The position numbers were made by a program, and so were the translations under genes. Under the pieces are notes generated by a model. That model was not told where the DNA came from and ran no database searches. It saw nothing but the letters and a program-made list of their open reading frames with translations. This document shows positions 56,275 to 64,000 of a stretch of 64,000 nucleotides of DNA, piece by piece. Source of the DNA: Cyathus striatus. Lineage: Eukaryota > Basidiomycota > Agaricomycetes > Agaricales > Nidulariaceae. The DNA lies in assembly GCA_025738555.1 (NCBI GenBank), contig JAOVFP010000009.1:1054001-1118000 (forward strand). The letters run 5' to 3'. How positions within the stretch are numbered: position 1 is the stretch's first letter; every line of letters starts with the position of its first letter.

Positions 56275-59130
56275 CCCAGGTATGGTAACGTGTGGGCGTG
56301 GTCGTTGTTAAGGACATGTTGTATTACGAACCATATAAAATGAAATATTAGAAGACGACGAACTTAAGCCATTTAGGACGCTTGTTTAAACCTCAGCGGG
56401 ACAACCCTATCACCATATATGTACTTCATAACTACGCGACTACAAAGTTTATACCGAATGTCCCATTGTTGCAATCATGATGGATCTTGCCCACACGTAT
56501 GACCTGCACCCGAAGTACTTCTCAGAATATGACATTTTATGCGCTGCTGCATGCGCGTCATCGACGGCGGCGCTAAGGAAGAGTAATAGGGGTGTAAATG
56601 AAGAGGACAGATGGAAAGGAGAAAAAGGGAAACATACTACTGTAATGTGTAAGAACGTGGTGACGACAGGTAGAGGCTGCACCTATTATCACAGCGATGT
56701 TGAGCTCGAGTACGCAGCATTCTTATTCTGCTTAAATGTATATCGAGTGCTTCACACTTCGCTCCAATGGTGTTAGTTATCGTGGCTCAAGTTCAAGCCT
56801 CATAACCATATTTAGCTTGAACTTGAAATCTTTGCGATGCTCTCTTATCAAGAGAACCGGGGTGCCGGGTCTGAGGCTAGAGGGACACGTATTTTTTTTT
56901 TTGCAATATAGTAGGGAATTGGTGTGAATTTTGGACCATGATTCAAAGACGTTGTCCAATGCCTCCTGCAAAAATTTGGGATGTATTTACGAGAAGTCGG
57001 AGACACCCTATATTAAGTTATTGCTGGCCAGCGAAAAGATAAAGGTGGTAACAATGGTAAGGTTAAGTGGTAAGCCGGTAAGGCCTTAAGGTCCTAAGGA
57101 GCCTCGGAGCCTGGGCCCCCGGTCTATTCAGTTGGATATTTGTACATGTATGACAAAAGCCTCTGCTACATGGTCAGCATAGTTGCCGAGCGACTCTCGG
57201 AGTCCTAGTCGCAACTAAGTAGTCAAGGAGACTGCTTTCCTCCTTCTCTCCATATACCACTTTCTATTCTAAATATTTATTCATGCTTAATAACACCTCC
57301 ACATTTCGCCCTCGGGAATATCACTGGACGGCCTCGCCTTCCTTGTACCCTCCCCTCGACCCCCGCCACTCACGCAACAACGATCGATCCCTTCGATATC
57401 CTGGGGACTTGGTCCAGACTCCTCACTCTCAAATCCTTCAGCTCCGGCACGCCAGCAGGTATCCATATCACTCACAATCGAATGCACTCTCTCTTCTACC
57501 TGTATCTCCTCCACTTCCAGTTACGCGATGAAACACGGCCTTGGGGGATCCACAGATTCCACTGCCAATCTCGAATGTACTGGCAGGACAAAGAAAGGTA
57601 ACTTGGAACGACAAAGACTAAACCGGTAGACGTTACTGGCGCGCAGTATAGACTCCTAGAAGAAGACGAGCGTGTGCAATGCAATTGGGATATGACAGTG
57701 CCAGGAACATTGGCACAACAAAAGCTATTGGACGAGGAGAGGATGAAAGCGATAGAACACGAGCTCAGTAGACCCATTTTTCAAGGGAGGAGTAAGGTTG
57801 GTTTTGGTATAACTCCATGGGTGGAGGCTGCTTCTATTGCATTGCATGTTCCTGCTGTTCTAGTTCTACTTCTCGGTATGCTTTCTTCCCCTTCCTCCTT
57901 CTGTCCCTTCTTACTCATCCTAATCATGTCTTCCTTCTCACAGAGCAGTAGCTTGTGACGCACTATCGACTCGTTAAACGCCATCAACTGCAAGATGTAC
58001 TTCGGTTGGGGGACGTACGGTCCTCGCGGTTCATACTGAAGCTTGGGGGAGTGTCGCGCTTTTGAGACTTGGGTTCGGTGAAATTCCAGAAGCGGGGGCT
58101 GGCGCTGCGATTGCTACGAGTGTTTATAGGTCGTCTAGAGCACCTCCTTCAGGCTTCCGCCCTTATCTCTTATCAGCTTGTACTTGCTTCTATTGTGCAC
58201 AGAATTCTACTCCTAGAATCTCAACAGAGCGACCCCATCCTCTCTTTCCCAACCACCGTCGAACAAACTTTGGCGAAGGCGACGTCTTCGAATCATAGTC
58301 ATTCCTCCATATCCAGCACGAGTATCCAGATTCCTCACCACCCACAAACATCAGCGCTGCGTCAACTACCTCCACCTCCAGCGATACGATAGCTCCAATG
58401 CAATTCGCTCGTCAAGGTTACGATCGACCTCTTCTACTACGATCCTTGAAGGTGTCAGGGGAGCGGATAAGTTCAAACTGGGGCTGAAGCTGGTAGATTA
58501 TACCGAGACTAGTGTAATGCCCTTGAAGAAGAACATGTACTGCATCCTGGGTATGAGAGCGCAGCGAAGTGGGAGAAGACCAGCAGGCACTTTAGAAAAA
58601 GGAGATATCGAAGGCAAGTGGGTACGTCCTTTATCGCAGTGCACACGGGAGGTTACCGGTAGAATGTACGCATCCACTCCCTTGTTTTCATTGTATGATT
58701 CTCATCTTCGGCGCAAAATCTCATGTTTTCTAGGCTGCGGAGGAGCCCGCCTGACTGTAGATGCTTGGCTCATACTAATTTCAAATGGATTTCCAAGTTG
58801 TATGGGTAATGTTGCGAGCGCAGAAGCAGGGCGTTGAAAAGCTACTATGCAGGACAAATCGTCAGTTACATGGCATTTGTCCGTAGTCCCAAGTTGTATC
58901 CGGAACGCCGAGACCACAGAGAGGGGTGCTAATACCAAGTCTTTGTCTCCTGCTGGCGATAACAGGTCTCCTTGTTTGACTACGGAAGTAAAGGCGAATC
59001 TTCGAATCTGGTTGGCGGCAGCTGGCTTGTTAAGGAAGTGCGTAATTCCAGCTCTTATCGCTCCGGGACGACGAAGAGGGCGTCAACGCAGACTGCTCTA
59101 GGACAGGGACGGTGTTCTGAACGCGCTGTG
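56275..59130. repeat. Block D3 copy 2 running into the R1 relic and 5' flank of D1 copy C
   Basis: 56275-58100 matches 26724-28500 in order, with small indels. 58.2-59.1 kb then matches the 5' flank of D1 copies A and B (0.6-1.85 and 16.4-17.65 kb). D3 and D1 are therefore adjacent here, while D3 copy 1 (26.7 kb) has no D1 gene next to it. No intact gene. Confidence 0.55.
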
Positions 59131-59210
59131 GATGTCGATGATTGGTTGTCGTCGGTGGCTTGCACATTTAAGGTTCAGAAACAGAACATTCTGACTATAA
59201 AACAGCGAGC
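59131..59210 (+). promoter_or_regulatory. Core promoter of proline-rich membrane-protein gene, copy C
   Basis: The inverted CCAAT (GATTGG) is near 59139 and the TATA box TATAAAA at 59196-59202, 304 bp before the position of the lost start codon. The surrounding CACATTTAAGGTTCAG block is preserved. Confidence 0.5.
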
Positions 59211-59499
59211 TCTTTGCTGCACCTCCCATATCTCTCTTCCCTTCTACCCTCATCTCCTCCTCAACCTCTCCCCCGCCTCTTCATCTCCAACCACCCTCCC
59301 TCCACCCCACACCCCAGACCTTCCTCGTAAGGCTTTCTATTTGATACTTCAACTCTTCCTCATTCCCTCATCATCTACCTAGCTCACCGCCGTCAGCCGC
59401 TGCCATCGCCGTCTCCCGTACGTTGTCTTCCACTTTACTTAACATCGTCTCTCACATTCTCATATTATCCAGATTACTCTTCCCCCTCTCCTGCCCAGT

Positions 59500-60607
59500 A
59501 TAGCAAGCGCGGTCATCGCGATCGCGGCTGCCTTTCTCAGATCTTCTTTCGCACCCCACGCTACTTGGTCAATATGCAATCACCATGCCATAAGGCTGAT
59601 CTACCCGGCCTTATTCGCATTACTCCTCGCTGGAAGCCAGCCTCTTGCTTCCACCACTGGCAGCTTACTCTCTTCGCCAGCTACCCTGTACACTCTCTGA
59701 GCGCGCGGTCAACTTGTTCGCCTTTTCCAGGTCCAATGCTGATGCGGATTCAGTTTCTTCAGCAACCGATTCTTCTGCGTTCGAGCTCGCTGTGGGCAGT
59801 GGGTCTTCTGGGCGCAACGCTGAGGCCCCTGCTGCTAACGATAATGGGGGGGTCTGATGGTTCGGAAGATGAACCGCCTACTCCCCCTCAGCCTCCGGAC
59901 GACGAACCTCACTCTCCCAATGATACCAATGGCTTTTCGGTACCACCAACACCAACACCCTCACCCCCTCCAGCCGACATCGACGAAGACGATTCACACT
60001 GTCTCGCCAACGGACTCCTACGCACGTTCTGGCTCGTACTCCTTGAACTGCTCTTCCGTCTATGGGACGCGTACGGAGATGATGTAACTCTAACACTCAA
60101 GTCCATCACTGAAGAGTTATCCGCTTCTCTATAGACTTGCACATTCCGCCTTGTGGAAGGCAAGGTCTATATTTGATACTCTGCATCGAGTCCGTCAGTT
60201 TGCTCTACCCATGCCCAAGGTTAAGGTTCGTCCGCAGGCACATTTTCATGAAGTTCTTTTCATGAAGTTCTGGGTGTGGTTCCGTTGATCCAGGAGCAGC
60301 TCGCCAAGAATACGCCTTATCCATCTTTGGAGACGAAGGCCCTCGTTTCCGAGCGCATTGTCAACTCACGCTTGGGATTATGTCTCTTGTTCATGGTCGT
60401 TCTCGCTATGTGAACGCTCGTGCTTACTGTGGGCATTTTCTTGCGTTGGTGGTTTAACGACAAAGAGCGGGAGGGCGTAGTGAGTCAAATCGAGGATTCT
60501 GCGCTGGAGTATTCAGTAGGGGATGAGAGCTTTGAGTCTGAAGTTGTGGTTGTGGGCTCGTGAGAACTGGGTGTGAGGGAATGTCATTGGGTATCAAAGT
60601 GGCTGAC
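59500..60607 (+). pseudogene. Proline-rich membrane protein, copy C, decayed and 3'-truncated
   Basis: Aligns with exon 1 of copies A and B from the start codon to the exon 1 donor (GTACGT at 60608). The start codon is ATA (59500-59502) instead of ATG. Several indels shift the frame (about 59700, 59850, and a 2-bp loss near 60128), and stops occur in the former transmembrane segment (TGA near 60411) and near 60561. The shared words FWLV.LELLFRLWDAYG and DDVTLTLKSIT are still readable. Downstream exons 2-6 are missing; after 60610 the sequence switches to module P. A segment duplication of TTCATGAAGTTCT occurs at 60247-60270. Confidence 0.8.
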
Positions 60608-61267
60608 GTACGTCTCTCCTCTTCCCATTGTGCTTTAGCCCCAAGGTTCTTGCTAACTGTGGTGAGTGTAACACGATATCGTTATCTAGCCCGCTGACCT
60701 CACTTTGCAGAGAGCACCCGTCATAGCTGGCTACTTGCTTTCTTGCCTGACATCCCTGGCTCTCAGTTAGCTTCAAGGTATCGAGACTCTAATTCTCTTT
60801 GGATCCAGTCTTCACTGTAACCCGTGCTAAGTTCCCGTTCTCGCTTTTTAACCGCTACTCGTACAGCCATCTTTTACACACCTTGTGTCTAAATTCTCAG
60901 GACTTGCTGAATATCGTATCTTGGTCTTACTGCTCTTCGCAATCACTATTAATCCTTCCGTTCCCGCCTTACTGACACTGCTCGGGCACAGGTGTACTGC
61001 TGTCGACCTTCTCTACGTCATTCTAGGTCACGTTGTCTTTGTCGTCCTCCGCAGTGTATCCTAGTACTTATATCGGCGTTGTCTCTATTTCCTAAAGATG
61101 CTGTACAGTATTTACGGAGTTATACCACAGGATCCTGTGATCCCATATCTTTCTGCTGTGATTGTCAATTTGATATTTTAGTCTCATGGCGATGCAAGAG
61201 GATTCTATTTAATAGCGATTGAAAAAACACTGATCCCTTTTAGACACCTGCTTGTACCACTATCACT
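60608..61267. repeat. Module P, upstream of NLR copy 2
   Basis: Matches 10.9-11.5 kb up to the NLR start codon, and 50.8-51.3 kb. No coding frame. Probably holds the NLR promoter. Confidence 0.5.
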
Positions 61268-64000
61268 ATGTCCTACTTCGAAAATGCATCGCATTTCTCC
61301 ATAGGTAAAGCAATTTGCGTGAATAATGAAATAACAGCAGGTATGTATACCGTTGTTCAACAGTAGTCTGCAGTAATAACTAAATTATAAAGTAACAAAT
61401 TTTTTGAGCAATGAAATAGTAACAGGTGTGTCAAACCCGACTTCATTATGGTCATCAACACTAAAACTAAGTTATGGAAGTTACAAATCAAACAAATATC
61501 ACACAAGAAAAAAGACGTGTATGTCGATGTGGTAGTACACTATGACGGTCTATCTTACACTTGTATTAGTAGAACTCCAACAGCTCTATAAATTCGTGGC
61601 TCATGGTGCATCACATGATTCAAAGGACCAGTATGAAGCACCGAAATGCCATCCGGACACGCGAACTCAACTTCTCAGTGATATACATGAATGGATCAAG
61701 GTTCTTGATAAAGAAACCGGTATCATGTTTATGCATGGACCAGCAGGTGCTGGGAAGTCATGCATAGCGCGGTCTGTATGCGAACAAGCTGCCTCAGAAG
61801 GATTACTAGGCGCTAGCTTCTTTTTTTGGAGGGGATCATCAGCTCGAAATAACGAAAGCCGATTTGTCACCACCATAGCATATCAGCTTGCAGAAGGTAA
61901 TAAGGAACTCAGACGATACATTCTGTCAGAGATAGAAAAAAATCCTCGAATTATTGATATGCCGCTGGAGGTTCAATTTAGAAGGCTCATTTTCGAACCT
62001 TGCCGGAAGGTACCCCGTGAACAACTCCCAATACGAGTTATAGTTATTGACGGGCTGGATGAATGTGTTGGCGAGATGGTGCAAATCGCAATCTTACAGT
62101 TGCTTGCAAAAGCTGTGCGCTACGATGGTTTCCCCCTTGGCATATTCATCACAAGTCGACCCGAACTTCATCTACAAGAAGTGTTTGACACCAAGGAAAT
62201 TATTTTCGCGACTAATATCGTATCATTGGACCGCATTCCGGGAATCACGCAGGATATTCGAACGGTCTTGCAGAGCGGTTTTATTGGTATTCAAAATAAT
62301 CCCAGATTTAAAAGGGCTTTGAAATCAGTACCTCGACCATGGCCACATCCAGATAGCATTGAGAGACTTGTTGGGCGATCTTCTGGTCAATTTATCTATT
62401 CCGCAACGGTTCTCAAGTTCATATCCAGTCCCAACCATAATCCTGCATCTCAGTTGGAAATCGTGCTTGGTATTCGGGATTGCGATAGCTCTTCACCTCT
62501 TGCAGACCTTGATCTTCTCTATCAAGAAATCATGTCTAGAGTGAAGGATCCTCAGAAAACCACAAAGGTGTTAAGTTATGTACTTGCTATTCAGGCTCTA
62601 GGCCGGAAGAAAAAAATGTATTCTCAGTTGCTCTTCAAGTTCTCAACAGACATTATGAAGGCTGTACTTCATAATCAAAACAGGCTCCTTCTTATTGTCA
62701 ATCAGTTACTAGGACTCCCAGATGGGGAGGCGTATCTTGCACTGAATCAACTTCATTCCCTAATCTCACTCAATGTAGGATCTGAATCTATTAGATGACA
62801 TTTGGAAATAAAATTTCACCATAAATCATTCTATGACTTTTTAATCCAAAAAGAAAGGTCAAACACCTTCTACTTGAATGTAAGAGCAACTCATGGAGAT
62901 GTTGCTATATCTTGTTTAAATCTTATGGGTCACAAAACTTACGACACAGATGAGCACCATGGTATGTGAAAAATATTCTATGCATAATACAGAGTATCTA
63001 AATTCATTCAGTTGGCTGGATTTATGCTAGCTTTCAATGGCATCTACACCTTCATCTCACATACAGGAACAATACCAACTTGCAAGCTTTTGAATTTGTT
63101 TTACAAGGATTCTTCTTTGAACCCTTATACCATATAAATTCCTCAAATCTCTACAAGGCTATGGAAGTTCTCGGACTCCTGAACGATACTAACTTACAGG
63201 CTTTTGAACTTGTTCTACAAAGATCCTTTTTTGAACCTTTATATCATTTGACTCCCTCAAACCTCAACATGGCTAATGGAGTTCTCGGATTCCTGAAAAA
63301 TACTGAGAAATCCAACTTTAGTACAGTGGTTGAAGTTGTTGGTGATATTCAACATTATAGATCACTGCCCTTAGAAGGCCTTTACAATTTTGTGAATGAT
63401 ATACATGCAGCATTGGGATGCAATTATGTATGTCACCATATATTTAAAACTGGATTGATGCTAATGACATATTTGTTAATAATACAGTCCACATCAAAAC
63501 AGAAAGAATATGTTTTTTTCAGAACCTCATATCTATTTCCTACTTGGTGTAGATTCTTCCAAACATATGGGAATAACTCATTAACAAAACAGCTTCTCTT
63601 ACTACGCAGTGTCACCAACCCTAATAATCTGTCAGAAAAACACATGCGCAGGTTGTTACAGGAATTACGTCTAGTATCTGATGGGACCGATGAAAACTCA
63701 ATTCTGTCAAGCTACATTAATATCATCAACCTGCAAAGTTTTGATGCCGCCGAAATTGTAGCTGAATTTCTCGCCAGTAAGGATTCAGGTCCCTTCCACT
63801 GTACAGCAGATGACTACGCATGTGTGTTTACTGCTGTCATTTCCTCTCGAATATGGCATGAACACATTAATGAATTATTCAAAAAGTGGCACTATCTAGT
63901 GGTAACATGCAAGCAACAAGTAACCACTACTACTGCGCTGTTGGCATGTCTTATGTCTGCAGCTTCAGATTTTCATGATGATGTTGAACTCAGCCAGAAA
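61268..64000 (+). pseudogene. NACHT-domain NLR-like gene, copy 2, nonsense codon, cut by window end
   Basis: Exon 1 (61268-61340) repeats MSYFENASHFSI. The NACHT exon starts at 61570 (after a TAG acceptor) and runs to 62961, with Walker A GPAGAGKS, Walker B VIVIDGLDEC and FITSRPE. Next exons are 63012-63427 and 63488 to beyond 64000, in the same phases as copy 1. TGA at 62796-62798 replaces the TGG (Trp) of copy 1, so the protein would end after the NACHT region; all downstream frames remain open, so the change is recent or the truncated form is used. The exon at 63012-63427 is 123 nt longer than in copy 1, mostly because of a 114-bp tandem duplication. The middle small exon of copy 1 is not clearly preserved here. 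The last coding part lies outside the window. Confidence 0.8.
63079..63306 (+). repeat. 114-bp in-frame tandem duplication in NLR copy 2
   Basis: Two adjacent units encode (N)LQAFE(F/L)VLQ(G/R).FFEPLYH and continue to VLG(L/F)L. Unit spacing is exactly 114 bp (38 codons). Copy 1 has a single unit (13620-13735). The units differ at many bases, so the duplication is not brand new. Confidence 0.8.

Overview
The window looks like nuclear DNA of a filamentous basidiomycete, most likely an Agaricomycete. The evidence is genes split by many short (about 47-65 bp) introns with GTRNGT donors and CTRAY branch sites, basidiomycete-type NACHT (NLR-like) genes opening with a short 'FENASHFSI' segment, DUF6533-type and other basidiomycete multi-pass membrane proteins, a Tnp2-type DNA transposon and a Ty1/Copia retrotransposon. 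I saw no bacterial operons, rRNA, tRNA gene or CRISPR array.

The window is a mosaic of segmental duplications loaded with transposable elements. Block D1 holds a proline-rich membrane-protein gene with about 1.5 kb of 5' flank and about 1 kb of 3' flank. It occurs at roughly 0.5-5.9 kb (copy A), 16.2-21.9 kb (copy B) and, truncated and decayed, 58.2-60.6 kb (copy C). Block D2 (DUF6533 gene, minus strand) occurs at 6.47-8.34 and 22.98-24.84 kb. Block D3 occurs at 26.72-29.0 and 56.27-58.9 kb. Block D4 (module P plus an NLR-like gene) occurs at 10.9-14.6 and 60.6-64.0 kb. A degenerate multicopy family (R1) fills most remaining gaps: 0-1.2, 9.4-10.9, 16.2-17.0, 27.7-29.6, 33.5-35.0, 50.0-50.6 and 57.2-58.7 kb.

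Transposable elements were recognised by their ends and target-site duplications, often by comparison with a paralogous empty site. They are: a 186-bp retroposon (5.5 kb); solo LTRs of 325 bp (5.95 kb), 388 bp (12.77 kb, inside an NLR gene) and 735 bp (21.98 kb); a 1.18-kb element with 254-bp inverted repeats (14.9 kb); a 1.26-kb hAT-like element (24.8 kb); a complete 5.8-kb Copia retrotransposon with identical LTRs (35.09-40.88 kb); and, 45 bp beyond it, a complete 9-kb Tnp2 transposon with 186-bp TIRs and a 9-bp target-site duplication (40.93-49.97 kb), carrying a spliced 1057-residue transposase and a second low-complexity gene.

The genes that read as intact are the transposase, a 353-residue membrane protein (29.9-31.1 kb), a 675-residue membrane protein (53.0-55.4 kb) and possibly the two DUF6533 genes. 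Each duplicated gene of D1 and D4 carries its own lesion: a different frameshift in A and B, loss of the start codon in C, a solo LTR in NLR copy 1 and a nonsense codon in NLR copy 2. The region therefore looks like a decaying, rapidly duplicating accessory region in which membrane-protein and NLR-like families expand and are then broken by mutation and transposition. Exon coordinates are hand-derived from splice signals and frame, without transcript support.
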